Assembly (NCBI GenBank): GCA_009779935.1
Contig: WRAX01000021.1
Location: 1 to 38,911 of the forward strand
Length of the DNA stretch: 38,911 nucleotides
Origin: Defluviitaleaceae bacterium
Lineage (GTDB): Bacteria; Bacillota; Clostridia; Lachnospirales; WRAX01
Direction of reading: 5' to 3'
In this document: in pieces, positions 13,943-23,622 of the stretch
Layout of the letters: each line of letters begins with the position of its first letter
How positions within the stretch are numbered: position 1 is the first letter of the stretch
Made by a program: the position numbers and the translations under genes
The notes under the pieces: generated by a model
The model's input: the letters and a program-made list of their open reading frames with translations, nothing else
Databases searched by the model: none
Told to the model about the DNA's origin: nothing

Positions 13943-15709
13943 ATGAGTGCACGTTGGTGTTTGAACGACTTATACAAAGGCTTTGATGCACCTGAGTTTT
14001 TGGCGGATATCGAAACGGCAAAAAAAGATATTGCCGCCTTTTCCGCTTGGGCAGATGAAAATTTTGCCACCATGGACAGGGCAGGCGAAAAGTTAGTGGA
14101 ATGCATTAATATCATCAACAACAACAGCCGTATTTTGGGCAAATTAATGTCCTTTGCCATGCTTACCCGCTCCGTGGATGATGGTAACCAAGATGCCAAA
14201 AAATATGGCGATATGCTAAGGGTTGCCTTTGCAGAAGCCACCAAACCACGGGTTATGTTTGAAGCCTATATAGGGCAGGTGGAAGATTTAGACGGCCTTA
14301 TTGCCGCCCACCCTGTACTTAAAGAGCATGAGTTTATTCTAAACGAAATTAAATCAAAAAACAAATATTTGCTTAACCAAGGGGAAGAAGTTGTTTTTGC
14401 AAAGCTTAAAAACACAGGCAGCTCCGCTTGGAATGATATGAAAGAACAGCTAACGGCCACCATGAAAATTAAAGTGATGGTGGAAGGGGAAGAGAAGGTA
14501 TTGCCCTTGCCCGCCGTGCGCAATTTGGCTTTTGATACTAATCCCAAAACCCGTAAAGATGCCTATGAAGCCGAAATGGCGTCTTATGCAACCGTGGACA
14601 AGGCTGTTGCGGCCTCCCTTAACGCTATTAAGGGCGAAGTTTTAACAACCGTGGCTTTACGTGGTTACAATTCGCCTTTACATATGACCCTTGCAAATTC
14701 CCGTATGGAGCAAGGCACCTTGGATGCCATGATTTCTGCTATGGTGGACTTTTTGCCCAGCTTCCGCCGCTTTTATAAGAAGAAAGCAGAAATTTTGGGG
14801 CATAAAAAGGGCTTGCCGTGGTATGATATTATGGCACCCACCAGCGAAGTTAATATGAAGTTTACATTGGAAGAAGGGCGTAAGTTTGTTTTAGACAACT
14901 TTTACAAATTTAGCCAAAAAATGGGCGATTTTACCAAACATGCCTTTGACAATAACTGGGTAGATTCGGAAGTGCGTGAAGGCAAGCGTGGCGGTGCTTT
15001 TTGCTCCGGTATGCACGCTATTGGGCAAAGCCGTATTATGGAAAACTTTAACGGCACATTCTCCAATGTAACAACTACTGCCCACGAATTTGGCCACGCC
15101 TACCACAACCTATGCCTTAAAGACAAATCCTTTATGAATGCAGGCTACACCATGCCAATCGCCGAAACTGCTTCTAATTTCTGCGAAACTATTATAATAG
15201 ACGCAGCACTTGCCGGGGCGGATGAAAAAACCAAAAAAGCGATTTTGGAGCAAGACTTGTCCGATTCTATGCAGGTTATTGTGGATATTTACAGCCGCTT
15301 CCTATTCGAATCACGTTTGTTTGAAGCCCGTGCCAAAGGTCCCCTTTCCGTGGAAGAAATTAATGCCTTGATGATACAAGCGCAAAAAGATTCCTATGGC
15401 GATGGGCTGGATCCGGATGTTTTGCACCCTTACGCATGGCTAAACAAACCCCACTATTATTATGTAGATCGTAATTTTTACAACTTCCCATATGCCTATG
15501 GCCTACTATTCTCCAAAGGCTTGTATGCCCAGTATTTGGAGCAAGGCGAGGCGTTTTTGGAAAAGTATGATGCCCTGCTTGCGGCAACCGGCTCCGCTTC
15601 CTTGGAAGAGGTGGGTGACATGGCAGGCATTGATGTGCGCAAAAAAGATTTTTGGGTTAACAGCCTAAAGCTTATCGAAGAAAAATTAGACCAGTTTTGC
15701 GCCATATAA
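13943..15709 (+). CDS. pepF: M3 family oligoendopeptidase F
   Basis: A 588-residue cytosolic zinc peptidase of the M3B (PepF) family, which degrades peptides of roughly 7-17 residues. The catalytic HEFGH lies at about 381-385 within TTTAHEFGHAYHN. The third ligand is in 'IAETASNFCE' about 25 residues later. N-terminal helical repeats (about 20-190), typical of PepF, precede the catalytic domain, and the size is normal. GGAGG lies 9 bases before the ATG. It sits directly upstream of the oppDFBCA importer on the same strand, so it may trim imported peptides. A second, partial M3 gene lies at 37669. Confidence 0.93.
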   Translation: MSARWCLNDLYKGFDAPEFLADIETAKKDIAAFSAWADENFATMDRAGEKLVECINIINNNSRILGKLMSFAMLTRSVDDGNQDAKKYGDMLRVAFAEATKPRVMFEAYIGQVEDLDGLIAAHPVLKEHEFILNEIKSKNKYLLNQGEEVVFAKLKNTGSSAWNDMKEQLTATMKIKVMVEGEEKVLPLPAVRNLAFDTNPKTRKDAYEAEMASYATVDKAVAASLNAIKGEVLTTVALRGYNSPLHMTLANSRMEQGTLDAMISAMVDFLPSFRRFYKKKAEILGHKKGLPWYDIMAPTSEVNMKFTLEEGRKFVLDNFYKFSQKMGDFTKHAFDNNWVDSEVREGKRGGAFCSGMHAIGQSRIMENFNGTFSNVTTTAHEFGHAYHNLCLKDKSFMNAGYTMPIAETASNFCETIIIDAALAGADEKTKKAILEQDLSDSMQVIVDIYSRFLFESRLFEARAKGPLSVEEINALMIQAQKDSYGDGLDPDVLHPYAWLNKPHYYYVDRNFYNFPYAYGLLFSKGLYAQYLEQGEAFLEKYDALLAATGSASLEEVGDMAGIDVRKKDFWVNSLKLIEEKLDQFCAI

Positions 15710-15713
15710 TCAC

Positions 15714-15739
15714 GAATTTTGTCGCACCACACAAAATTC
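15714..15739 (+). terminator. Weak hairpin after pepF
   Basis: GAATTTTGT and ACAAAATTC (9-bp arms, 8-base loop) follow the stop. The stem is AT-rich and lacks an immediate T-run, so termination would be partial at best; some pepF transcripts may read into opp. Confidence 0.35.
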
Positions 15740-15752
15740 ATAAAAATTTTGC

Positions 15753-15781
15753 TTGCTTTTTTGTTTCATTTGTGTTACAGT
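15753..15781 (+). promoter_or_regulatory. Promoter of the opp operon
   Basis: TTGCTT (15753-15758), a 17-base spacer and TACAGT (15776-15781), with a TG one base before the -10 (extended -10 type). It is about 60 bases upstream of oppD. Confidence 0.45.
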
Positions 15782-15842
15782 ATTGGGAAATAGAACTTAT
15801 ACCTAACAGAAACCAATTTTATATTAATGAAATGAGGATTCT

Positions 15843-16829
15843 ATGGAAAAGCTTTTGGAACTTAAAAATTTAACCACATCTTTTAGGATACAAGGCGAAT
15901 TTCATGCGGCTGTGGATGGCATAAATCTACATATCAACAAAGACGAGATTTTTGCCATTGTGGGTGAATCGGGTAGCGGAAAATCCGCCACTGCCGTGTC
16001 TATTATGAAATTACACAACCCCCTTTTTACAAGGGTAAGTGGTGAGGTTTTGTTTAATGGCAGGGATTTGCTTCCACTAAAAGAGGCGGAAATGAACAAG
16101 GTAAGAGGCAGGGAGATTGGAATGATTTTCCAAGACCCCCTAAACTCCCTTAACCCCCTTATGAAAATTGGTGCGCAAATTGAGGAAAGCTTAATACACC
16201 ACACCGATTTCACATCTGCTGAGCGCAAAGAGAGGGCAATTGAGCTTTTGAACCAAGTGGGCATAAAAGACCCCGAGCGCACCTACAATTCCTACCCCCA
16301 CGAGCTTTCGGGTGGTATGCGCCAGCGTGTTATCATTGCCATTGCCATTGCTGTAAAGCCAAAACTGCTTATTGCAGACGAGCCAACAACCGCACTGGAT
16401 GTTACCATACAAGCGCAAATTCTCGATCTTATCAGAGATTTGCAAAAGGAGATTGGGTCCAGCATTATTATGATAACCCATGATTTGGGCGTTGTGGCGG
16501 AAATGGCTGATAGGGTAGCTGTTATGTATGCAGGGCAAATTGTGGAAATTGCTCCTATTCAAGAGCTTTTCCAAAATCCCAAGCATCCATACACCCGCTC
16601 CCTACTGGCGGCCATGCCAAGCAATATTGTTGAAGGGGAGAAGCTAAACGCCATCGAAGGCATTGTGCCCCCTCTACAAAACATGATTAGGCAAGGTTGC
16701 AGATTTGCACCACGCATACCATGGATTGACGCAAGTGAGCATGAGGAAAATCCACAGTACCACCAAGTGGGCGAAAACCATTATGTGCTTTGCAGTTGCC
16801 ACAAAACTTTCAGACTTAAAGGCGAATAA
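15843..16829 (+). CDS. oppD: Oligopeptide ABC transporter ATP-binding protein OppD
   Basis: A 328-residue ATPase of the Opp/Dpp class. Walker [10 protein letters not shown] (about 41-49), signature LSGGMRQRV, Walker [15 protein letters not shown] and the switch region MITHDLGVV are present. The C-terminal Opp/Dpp extension has '[10 protein letters not shown]', where most homologues have a second Cys (CxFxxRC), so the Cys set seen in many OppD tails is incomplete. It is the first gene of oppD-F-B-C-A, an importer for short peptides. ATG and a GAGG-type site (ATGAGG) fit the chosen start. Confidence 0.93.
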   Translation: MEKLLELKNLTTSFRIQGEFHAAVDGINLHINKDEIFAIVGESGSGKSATAVSIMKLHNPLFTRVSGEVLFNGRDLLPLKEAEMNKVRGREIGMIFQDPLNSLNPLMKIGAQIEESLIHHTDFTSAERKERAIELLNQVGIKDPERTYNSYPHELSGGMRQRVIIAIAIAVKPKLLIADEPTTALDVTIQAQILDLIRDLQKEIGSSIIMITHDLGVVAEMADRVAVMYAGQIVEIAPIQELFQNPKHPYTRSLLAAMPSNIVEGEKLNAIEGIVPPLQNMIRQGCRFAPRIPWIDASEHEENPQYHQVGENHYVLCSCHKTFRLKGE

Positions 16830-16855
16830 TACAAAATATTATGAGGAGAGGGATT

Positions 16856-17782
16856 ATGCCACTTTTAGAAGTAAAAGACTTGAAAGTGCATTATCCAATC
16901 AGAGGGGGCATCCTTAACCGTGTTCAGCGATATGTGAAAGCGGTAGATGGGGTCAGTTTCACCATGGAACCCGGTGAAACCCTTGGACTGATAGGAGAAA
17001 GTGGTTGCGGCAAAACAACCACAGGCAAAGCTATTTTGGGCTTGTGCCATATAACAAGCGGGCAAATTGTTTTTGATGGTGAGGATATTACAAAGCAGGT
17101 TAAGAAAAACCGCTCGCCTTACCGCAAAAGCGTGCAAATGATTTTTCAGGACGTATTTTCGTCCCTTAACCCACGCAAAAGGGTTATGGATATTATAGCA
17201 GAGCCCATCCGCAATTTTGAAAACTTAACACCTCTTGAAGAAAAAAAGCGGGTAGAAGAGCTTTTAGGCATTGTGGGCATGTCCCCAACCGTTGCCACTA
17301 AATACCCCTTCGAGTTTTCCGGCGGTCAGCGGCAACGCATTGGCCTTGCCCGTGCAATTGCTCTTAAACCGAGGCTTATTGTGGCAGACGAGCCGGTTTC
17401 TGCACTGGACTTGTCCATACAAGCGCAGGTTTTGAACTATCTTGTGGATATACAAGAAGAGCTGGGTCTTGCCTACCTTTTCATCAGCCACGACCTTGGT
17501 GTGGTTAAGTATATGTGCAAAAATCTTGCCATCATGCACAACTCTCGTTTCGTAGAATTTGGAACAAGTGAGCATATATATGAGAACCCGGCGCATATCT
17601 ATACCAAAAGGCTTATTGCAGCCATACCGGATGTGGACCCCACAAAAAGGGATGAAAACTCTCAAAGGCGCAATGCCATCAATGATGAGTACACAAACCA
17701 GCGGGACAAGTACTACAAAGAAGACGGCAGCGTATATGACCTGAAACAGCTGTCAGAAAAACATTTTGTGGCATTGCCATAG
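16856..17782 (+). CDS. oppF: Oligopeptide ABC transporter ATP-binding protein OppF
   Basis: A 308-residue ATPase, partner of OppD. Walker A GESGCGKTT, signature FSGGQRQRI, Walker B LIVADEPVSALDLS and FISHDLGVV are present. The start at 16856 is preferred to the in-frame ATG at 16841 because GAGGAG lies inside that earlier codon stretch and serves 16856. 'ISSLNPRKRV'-type sequence (here FSSLNPRKRV) after the Q-loop is typical of OppF. The C-terminus is polar, with a Tyr-rich tail. It follows oppD by 26 bases and precedes oppB by 17. Confidence 0.93.
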   Translation: MPLLEVKDLKVHYPIRGGILNRVQRYVKAVDGVSFTMEPGETLGLIGESGCGKTTTGKAILGLCHITSGQIVFDGEDITKQVKKNRSPYRKSVQMIFQDVFSSLNPRKRVMDIIAEPIRNFENLTPLEEKKRVEELLGIVGMSPTVATKYPFEFSGGQRQRIGLARAIALKPRLIVADEPVSALDLSIQAQVLNYLVDIQEELGLAYLFISHDLGVVKYMCKNLAIMHNSRFVEFGTSEHIYENPAHIYTKRLIAAIPDVDPTKRDENSQRRNAINDEYTNQRDKYYKEDGSVYDLKQLSEKHFVALP

Positions 17783-17799
17783 AGAGGGGATAAGCTAAT

Positions 17800-18771
17800 A
17801 TGTGGAAAACCGTCGTTAGACGACTATTGATTCTCATCCCTCAGCTTCTCTTCATCTCCGCCGCCGTGTTTTTCATGTCCCAGGCCATGCCCGGTGACGC
17901 TTTGACAGGTGTTTTTGGTGAGATGGATGTGGATGCACAGATAATTGAAGAATTGAGGGAAGAATTCGGACTTAATGACCCATTATTACAGCAGTATGGT
18001 CGCTGGGTTTGGGGAATTGTAACTGAATTTGACTTTGGTCGCACGTTAACCCAAGGTCGCCGCCCCGTTACGGATTTGATTGGCGAAAGGATGGCTAATT
18101 CCGTCAGGCTTGCGATTTTGACTTTGATATTTCAATATGCACTGGCAATACCCCTTGGGGTAATTGCGGCCAGGCGAAGGGGTACGGTAATTGACAAAGC
18201 TATTGTTTTATATACATTCGCCGCCATGGCAATGCCTACGATAGTTCTTGCCTTACTTATGCTATTTACTTTCGGATTTAATCTTAGCTGGTTCCCCATT
18301 CGTGGCAGTGTGGATGTTTTGTTGGAAACAGGAAGCTTTGCCTACTTTATAAGCAGGATACACCACCTAATATTGCCGTCTATAACGGCTGCATTGCTTG
18401 GTACGGTGTTTATAATCAACATTTTGCGCTCGGAGATAATTGATGCACAAAATAGCGATTATGTAACCACCGCAAGAAGTAAGGGTGTTCCGGCCGGTAG
18501 GATTTACAGCAAACATATCCTAAGAAACTCAGCTTTGCCAATTGTTTCCATGCTTGGTTTTGCTGTTGCAGGCCTGTTTACCGGTAGCATATTTATCGAA
18601 ACAATATTTAGCTATCCGGGCATTGGGCAGCTGTTTGTTACATCAATCACCACAAGGGATTTCCCTGTATCCAATGCACTTGTACTTATGACAGCTTTTC
18701 TTATAGCCATGGGTGCGCTAATTGGTGATGTACTTCTAACCGTTGTAGACCCACGCATACGTGTGAGATAG
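17800..18771 (+). CDS. oppB: Oligopeptide ABC transporter permease OppB
   Basis: A 323-residue permease with six predicted helices. The conserved N-terminal OppB block 'RRLLILIPQLLFISAAVFFMSQAMPGD' is split by the first helix. The EAA coupling loop 'DYVTTARSKGVPAGRIYSKHILRN' that docks on the ATPases is also present. The ending LLTVVDPRIRV is the standard DppB/OppB C-terminus. A purine-rich site (GAGGGG) precedes the ATG. Confidence 0.94.
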   Translation: MWKTVVRRLLILIPQLLFISAAVFFMSQAMPGDALTGVFGEMDVDAQIIEELREEFGLNDPLLQQYGRWVWGIVTEFDFGRTLTQGRRPVTDLIGERMANSVRLAILTLIFQYALAIPLGVIAARRRGTVIDKAIVLYTFAAMAMPTIVLALLMLFTFGFNLSWFPIRGSVDVLLETGSFAYFISRIHHLILPSITAALLGTVFIINILRSEIIDAQNSDYVTTARSKGVPAGRIYSKHILRNSALPIVSMLGFAVAGLFTGSIFIETIFSYPGIGQLFVTSITTRDFPVSNALVLMTAFLIAMGALIGDVLLTVVDPRIRVR

Positions 18772-18786
18772 GAGGAGGTGAGCTTT

Positions 18787-19725
18787 ATGGATAATTTAGA
18801 TAACAAAGTTGACGCAACTGCAATTGGGGATCCTATGGATAAGAAGATGCTCAAGGCAGAGAAAAGAAAGATTGCCTTCACCACTGTACTTTGGAAAGAA
18901 ATTAAAGCCGATAAGCTTGCCCTTGTTTCCTTGATATTGCTCGTAGGCATTGTTTTGACAGTTTTCATTTGGTCCATGTTTCTTGATGCGGCAGAAGTTA
19001 CAAGGATGAACTTACCAATGGTAAACCGCCCACCTTCACAGGAGCATGTACTGGGTACAGATGATGGCGGAAGAGATGTGCTTAATTTTATGGTAATGGG
19101 CGCACGCAACTCTTTGAACATTGCATTCTTCGTTACCATTATCGCTGCAAGTATAGGTGTTTTAGTGGGCATTACTGCCGGTTTCTACGGCGGCAGGGTG
19201 GATAATGTGATGATGAGGATTGTAGACACAGTCAGCATGTTACCCTTCCTGATGATTATCATACTCTTTATAGTTATAATACCAAGATATGGAATTGTGC
19301 ACTTTATACTTTTAATGTCACTCTTTGGCTGGTTTGGAATATCTAGGCAAGTGCGTGCAAGGGCATTGCAACAAGGAAGGTTGGACTATGTTTCCGCCGC
19401 TAAAACCCTTGGCACACCTAACCCGGTAATCATTTTTAGAGAGGTGTTACCCAACCTTGTATCCATTTTATCGGTGCTTATGACCCTTAACTTGGCAAAT
19501 AATGTAGGGCTGGAAGTTGGCCTTACCTTCCTTGGTTTTGGTATGCCCCACGGCACGCCTTCCCTTGGTAACTTGATTGCATTGGCACGTGTCCCTGTCG
19601 TTATGGAACATAGATGGTGGCAATGGATACCGGCTTCTTTGCTGGTGCTTGTAATCGCCCTTTGCATTAACTTTGTAGGGCAAGCAGTAAACCGTGCGGC
19701 GGATGCCCGCCAGCGATTGGTGTAA
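18787..19725 (+). CDS. oppC: Oligopeptide ABC transporter permease OppC
   Basis: A 312-residue permease. A GTG at 18778 is in frame but lies inside the AGGAGGAGG ribosome site; the ATG at 18787, eight bases beyond it, is preferred. The N-terminus is a long polar segment, then one helix, 'HVLGTDDGGRDVLN' and the five-helix core with the EAA loop 'DYVSAAKTLGTPNPVIIFREVLPN'. 'GLTFLGFGMPHGTPSLGN' and the final 'NFVGQAVNRAADARQR' are characteristic OppC/DppC blocks. It pairs with OppB. Confidence 0.94.
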   Translation: MDNLDNKVDATAIGDPMDKKMLKAEKRKIAFTTVLWKEIKADKLALVSLILLVGIVLTVFIWSMFLDAAEVTRMNLPMVNRPPSQEHVLGTDDGGRDVLNFMVMGARNSLNIAFFVTIIAASIGVLVGITAGFYGGRVDNVMMRIVDTVSMLPFLMIIILFIVIIPRYGIVHFILLMSLFGWFGISRQVRARALQQGRLDYVSAAKTLGTPNPVIIFREVLPNLVSILSVLMTLNLANNVGLEVGLTFLGFGMPHGTPSLGNLIALARVPVVMEHRWWQWIPASLLVLVIALCINFVGQAVNRAADARQRLV

Positions 19726-19823
19726 CAAGAAATACCCATTTTTTCAGCAACACGGAAACACAAAATAAAAATCAACACCTGAGTTACATATGTTTGTGAC
19801 TCTACCAAAAAGGAGGAAATGAA

Positions 19824-21764
19824 ATGAAAGCATTTAAAAAGTTTTTGTTGCCAGCAGTTTTGGTAGGCGTTATGGCTTTTGCTGCTGCTTGCGGCAACAG
19901 AGATGACGATCCGCCGGCAGATGACAACAATGTTGTGACACAACCCGGCGACACAACCCCACCAACCGGTGGTGACACGGTAACACCAGAAGGTCCGGCC
20001 TTTGACCCCCTTGCTGCGATGAATGAAACCCTTGCAAGATATCCGCAAGAGCATCGCAACAACGACCCAATTTTGCAGCGTGGCGATCATGGTAATATCC
20101 TACGCATTGGTGTACCTTCTGAATCCCCAATGGCTGGTCTTTTGGGCAGCACAGTAATCGGTACAACTGCAATTGACACCAACATGGCATCTTTGTCCGG
20201 TGCTTCTTGGTCCCTATTCTCTTCTAACGAAGGGCGTGCGTTTGGTAACACCGGTGTTGCAAGATACACTGTAAACCCAAATGAAATGTACATCGAAATC
20301 ACAATGGTAGAAAATCCAGTATGGCATGATGGCGTACCCGTTACCCTTGATGACCTTGTATTTGCTTACGAAGTTATTGCCCACCCAGATTATGGACACA
20401 CCGGCGGTATCCGCTGGACAGCCCCAATCCAAACTATCCGTGGTATTTGGGACTATCGTAACGGCGATGCAGATCACATTTCCGGTCTTGTACTTTCAGC
20501 TGACCAAAGAACTTTGAGAATTTACTTTGAAGAGTTGCCAATGTCCCACATTGCTTTTGGTATCTGGTCTGCCCCAATGCCACGCCACCACTTTGAAGGC
20601 GTAGCAGTGCGTGATATGGCTGATTCTGCTCAAATCCGCTCTGATATCCTTGGCTGGGGTCCATTCCGTGTTAACAACATCGTTCCTGGTGAAGCTGTAC
20701 ACATGGTAGCTTTTGACGATTTCTTTGATGGTGCACCACTTGTTGATGGTGTTGTTATGGAAATCATCTCCACTGCTATGATTCCGGAAGCTATGGCTAA
20801 TGGCTACTTTGATACTATTTTTGGCGGCTTCCCGCTAGATCAGTATCCTTACTATTCTGATTTGCAAAACGTAACCTTCCTTGGTTCTTTGATGGGTAAC
20901 TACACCTTCATCGGCTTTAGACTTGGCCTATGGGATGCTGAAAACAGCGTAAACGTAATGCACCCACAAAATGACCCGGATCGTCCGGTAACCGACGTTC
21001 GTTTCCGTCGTGCTATGGCTTATGCTGTAAACCAAGATCTTATTAACGAGCATATTTTCAGCGGTTTCCGTTTTGCTGCAACAAGCATTGTAACACCTTT
21101 CCACCCAATGTATTTGGATGCAAGCCTTTCAGGCTTCCCGTTTGATCCTGATAGAGCTAACGAGATTCTTGACGAAGCTGGCTTTAACTGGGCGAGCGGT
21201 GCTGATTTCAGAACCAACCAAAGCGGCGATCCGTTTACGCTAATCCTTGCCTTTAACGAAGCTGGCACAAACCACCTTATTGCTGCCCAAAAAATGCAAG
21301 ACTGGGCTGACATTGGTGTACATGTAGAGCTACTTGACGGCAGAATGCAAGAATTCGTTGCTATGACAGATATGTTGCATGCTGATACAGACGGCGGCGA
21401 AGTTGACCTATTCTTTGGTGCTTGGGTACCTGGCTTTAATCCAAACCCAGTATCTCGTTGGGGCCCAACTGCACAAAACAACCGTGCACGTTTCAACTTC
21501 CCGGATATCAACGCTGTGTTTGACAACCTAAACTCCATGGAAGCTTGGGATTATGATTTCCGTGTTGCCCAGTACCATGAGTTGCAATACCTAATCAACT
21601 ACCATGTACCAATGATTCTTAACAACTGGAGAATCGATCTTGTGCCTGTAAACAACAGAATGAGCTGGCAAGATACTCGTCCAAGTGACGAAGTTACTAG
21701 ATGGGGCGCAGCTTTCCCATGGCATCAAGTTGGTTTGACTGCACCTGCTCCTTTAAGCAGATAG
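19824..21764 (+). CDS. oppA: Oligopeptide-binding lipoprotein OppA (SBP family 5)
   Basis: A 646-residue solute-binding lipoprotein. The signal peptide ends in a lipobox (FAAACG), with the lipidated Cys near residue 23, then an acidic, Pro/Thr-rich linker to about residue 55. The SBP_bac_5 core has 'VENPVWHDGVPVTLDDLVFAY', 'DVRFRRAMAYAVNQD' and 'FSGFRFAATSIVTPFHP'. AAGGAGG precedes the ATG after a 98-base gap with no clear terminator. Being last, with fewer G/C-ending codons and more T-ending 'GCT/GTT' codons than its neighbours, it is probably the most highly expressed member. Two terminators follow. Confidence 0.94.
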   Translation: MKAFKKFLLPAVLVGVMAFAAACGNRDDDPPADDNNVVTQPGDTTPPTGGDTVTPEGPAFDPLAAMNETLARYPQEHRNNDPILQRGDHGNILRIGVPSESPMAGLLGSTVIGTTAIDTNMASLSGASWSLFSSNEGRAFGNTGVARYTVNPNEMYIEITMVENPVWHDGVPVTLDDLVFAYEVIAHPDYGHTGGIRWTAPIQTIRGIWDYRNGDADHISGLVLSADQRTLRIYFEELPMSHIAFGIWSAPMPRHHFEGVAVRDMADSAQIRSDILGWGPFRVNNIVPGEAVHMVAFDDFFDGAPLVDGVVMEIISTAMIPEAMANGYFDTIFGGFPLDQYPYYSDLQNVTFLGSLMGNYTFIGFRLGLWDAENSVNVMHPQNDPDRPVTDVRFRRAMAYAVNQDLINEHIFSGFRFAATSIVTPFHPMYLDASLSGFPFDPDRANEILDEAGFNWASGADFRTNQSGDPFTLILAFNEAGTNHLIAAQKMQDWADIGVHVELLDGRMQEFVAMTDMLHADTDGGEVDLFFGAWVPGFNPNPVSRWGPTAQNNRARFNFPDINAVFDNLNSMEAWDYDFRVAQYHELQYLINYHVPMILNNWRIDLVPVNNRMSWQDTRPSDEVTRWGAAFPWHQVGLTAPAPLSR

Positions 21765-21809
21765 TCATTAATCTAAAAACTGTAATTTAATGCAAATAAC
21801 ACACTATCA

Positions 21810-21835
21810 GGTTGGGCTTAATTGCCCGGCCTTTT
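21810..21835 (+). terminator. First terminator after oppA
   Basis: GGTTGGGC-TTAATT-GCCCGGCC forms an 8-bp stem (two G-U pairs) followed by TTTT. Confidence 0.7.
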
Positions 21836-21871
21836 AGTGCGTTTTGTTTGATTGCTACTGATTGCGGGAAT

Positions 21872-21905
21872 AAAAAACCACGCCTAAGGTTTTGGCGTGG
21901 TTTTT
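21872..21905. terminator. Bidirectional terminator between oppA and the queG-like gene
   Basis: AAAAAACCACGCC-(9 bases)-GGCGTGG-TTTTT. It has an A-run and a T-run on opposite sides, and lies immediately next to the stop of the minus-strand gene. Confidence 0.85.
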
Positions 21906-21908
21906 GTG

Positions 21909-22886
21909 CTATCTAAACTTGTTATGGAATTTTAGTTCCAACCTATTGGTTTTATCCAAAAACGCAACGCAGCTGCGCACACATTCTGCGCCGCAAAGGC
22001 CGCTGGGATATTTGAATTTAGCAGCATTGGCAGCATATCCCACCTTTTCGGTTACATTTTCGTTAATTTCATCAAAACTGGGGCGCGGCGAGCCATCTGC
22101 CGCTTTTTCGCCATCCCCATCAATAATATTTTGGGAATAGGCACGCACCTTATCACAAGCAAAGGGGCTTAAACCGCCGCCAATATGGGCTATGCGGCAC
22201 TTTACCGCATCCAGCTGACCACGAGCCACGGTTGCTACGCCGGGAATATCGATAATGTGGCTACGCTCCTTACCGATGGCTCCTGCGGGGCAATTTTTCA
22301 CGCATTGCATGCATTTAACGCAAAGCCCCTCCAAAACAGGGTCCTGTTCCAATTCCGCTTCGGTTACAATAAAGTAAAAACGCTGTGCAGGCCCGAATTT
22401 AGGGGTTAGCACCATGCCGCTATGTCCCATTTCGCCCATACCGCAAAGCACCGCTGCCACACGAAAATTGATAAACATTTCAGGGGCGGGCTTGGGTGTG
22501 CCATCCTCATTTATGGCCGGCGTGCCGTCTGTACCTGCCAAATCCTTGCCATAATACATGATGGATGTGGCTTCGTACCCATGGTCTTCGATAAAGCTGG
22601 CGACACGCCGTTGCACCATGGGGGCGATGATGCGGTTAATATCGCCGCTGCCGCTTAGGGTGTATGTGCTGTAACTGGTGCCCTCCTCAATCCCACGGAA
22701 GGAGCCGCGGTGCACACGAAAACCAAGCCCGATAACCGATTTTGCACGGGGCATTATGGAAGCGGGGGTGTGCTGTAACGGCGCACCCTGCCACCTGTCG
22801 ATGGAGCCGATGCCCACCAAATCAGCACCCACATCACGTGCAAACTTTTTCACATCTTCTGTTGTTAATTTAGGGAAATCACCCAT
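21909..22886 (-). CDS. QueG-like 4Fe-4S protein (epoxyqueuosine reductase/reductive dehalogenase superfamily)
   Basis: A 325-residue protein. The ATG at 22886 is chosen because GGAG is nine bases away; the ATG at 22895 touches the ribosome site. The N-terminal half ('DVGADLVGIGSIDRW', 'ARSVIGLG'-like 'AKSVIGLGF', and an 'AVLCGMGEMGHSGMVLTPKFG' block) is the cobalamin/substrate-binding part of the QueG and reductive-dehalogenase fold. A ferredoxin-like motif CVKCMQCVKNCPAGAI follows. The second cluster motif is atypical (CGAECVRSC) and lies close to the C-terminus. Classical QueG uses cobalamin to reduce epoxyqueuosine in tRNA. This protein lies next to queH, which does the same step by another chemistry, so it may have a different substrate. 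Confidence 0.7.
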   Translation of the reverse strand: MGDFPKLTTEDVKKFARDVGADLVGIGSIDRWQGAPLQHTPASIMPRAKSVIGLGFRVHRGSFRGIEEGTSYSTYTLSGSGDINRIIAPMVQRRVASFIEDHGYEATSIMYYGKDLAGTDGTPAINEDGTPKPAPEMFINFRVAAVLCGMGEMGHSGMVLTPKFGPAQRFYFIVTEAELEQDPVLEGLCVKCMQCVKNCPAGAIGKERSHIIDIPGVATVARGQLDAVKCRIAHIGGGLSPFACDKVRAYSQNIIDGDGEKAADGSPRPSFDEINENVTEKVGYAANAAKFKYPSGLCGAECVRSCVAFLDKTNRLELKFHNKFR

Positions 22887-22909
22887 ATGTATCATCTCCT
22901 TTTTCTAAA

Positions 22910-22938
22910 ATAATAGCATAAACAATGGATTTTGTCAA
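22910..22938 (-). promoter_or_regulatory. Promoter of the queG-like gene
   Basis: On the minus strand a perfect TTGACA (22938-22933), a 17-base spacer and TATTAT (22915-22910). It gives the gene its own start separate from queH. Confidence 0.65.
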
Positions 22939-22982
22939 TACCTTATTGCATCGATGGGAATAATATTTTTACATGCAACAAA

Positions 22983-23555
22983 TTATTTCCGAGGAAATGA
23001 CACAAAATTCCCCAAAGAAACCTTGCCAGCTTTGGAATAACGCTCCTCTTCACTAAAAATGCAGCCGCAATATTTTTGCATATAAAGCCCCATTTCACGA
23101 GCTTTTGCCATACCATCACGAAAGTTTTCACGAAAATCTTTAACAACAAATTTAAGCCCAAGTCTTTTTGCCAATAATTCGCCTTCTTCACAAATTGTTT
23201 CAAATTTTTGATAAGGGCTTGCCAACAAGGTTGTGGAAAATGCAGCATAACCTTGTTTTTTAGCGGTTTGGGCAGTTTTATCCAAGCGGTTTTTGTAGCA
23301 ATTTTGGCAGCGGGCGGCAGGGCTTGCGAGGGTGGTGGCCACAAAATCCCGCAGGCCATATTCATCCTCGGTCATCAGTTGATAGTTATTTATTTTGGCA
23401 AAATGTTCCAATGCTTGTTTTCTGCTTCTATACTCGGTAAAAGGATGTATGTTGTGGTTGTGCCAAAACAAATCAAAGGCAATATTGCGAGCTTCCAGCC
23501 CGCTTGTATATACCACTGCGCAGGGGCCGCAACATGTATGCAGTAAAATTTTCAA
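22983..23555 (-). CDS. queH: QueH, epoxyqueuosine reductase (cobalamin-independent)
   Basis: A 190-residue QueH (formerly DUF208), which reduces epoxyqueuosine to queuosine at the tRNA wobble base using an Fe-S cluster. The diagnostic Cys motifs are present: HTCCGPC near the N-terminus, AARCQNCYKNRL in the middle, and KYCGCIFSEEERY near the C-terminus. The start is a TTG at 23555 with GAGGTGG upstream; the CCGPC motif at residues 8-12 leaves no room for a later start. The length is usual for the family. Confidence 0.92.
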   Translation of the reverse strand: MKILLHTCCGPCAVVYTSGLEARNIAFDLFWHNHNIHPFTEYRSRKQALEHFAKINNYQLMTEDEYGLRDFVATTLASPAARCQNCYKNRLDKTAQTAKKQGYAAFSTTLLASPYQKFETICEEGELLAKRLGLKFVVKDFRENFRDGMAKAREMGLYMQKYCGCIFSEEERYSKAGKVSLGNFVSFPRK

Positions 23556-23586
23556 AATACCACCTCATTTTTATAATGATAAGTTA

Positions 23587-23614
23587 ATTATACAACCCTT
23601 AAATAAAATGTCAA
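23587..23614 (-). promoter_or_regulatory. Promoter of queH
   Basis: On the minus strand TTGACA (23614-23609), a 16-base spacer and TATAAT (23592-23587), both perfect matches. Confidence 0.7.
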
Positions 23615-23622
23615 GCAGGGGT

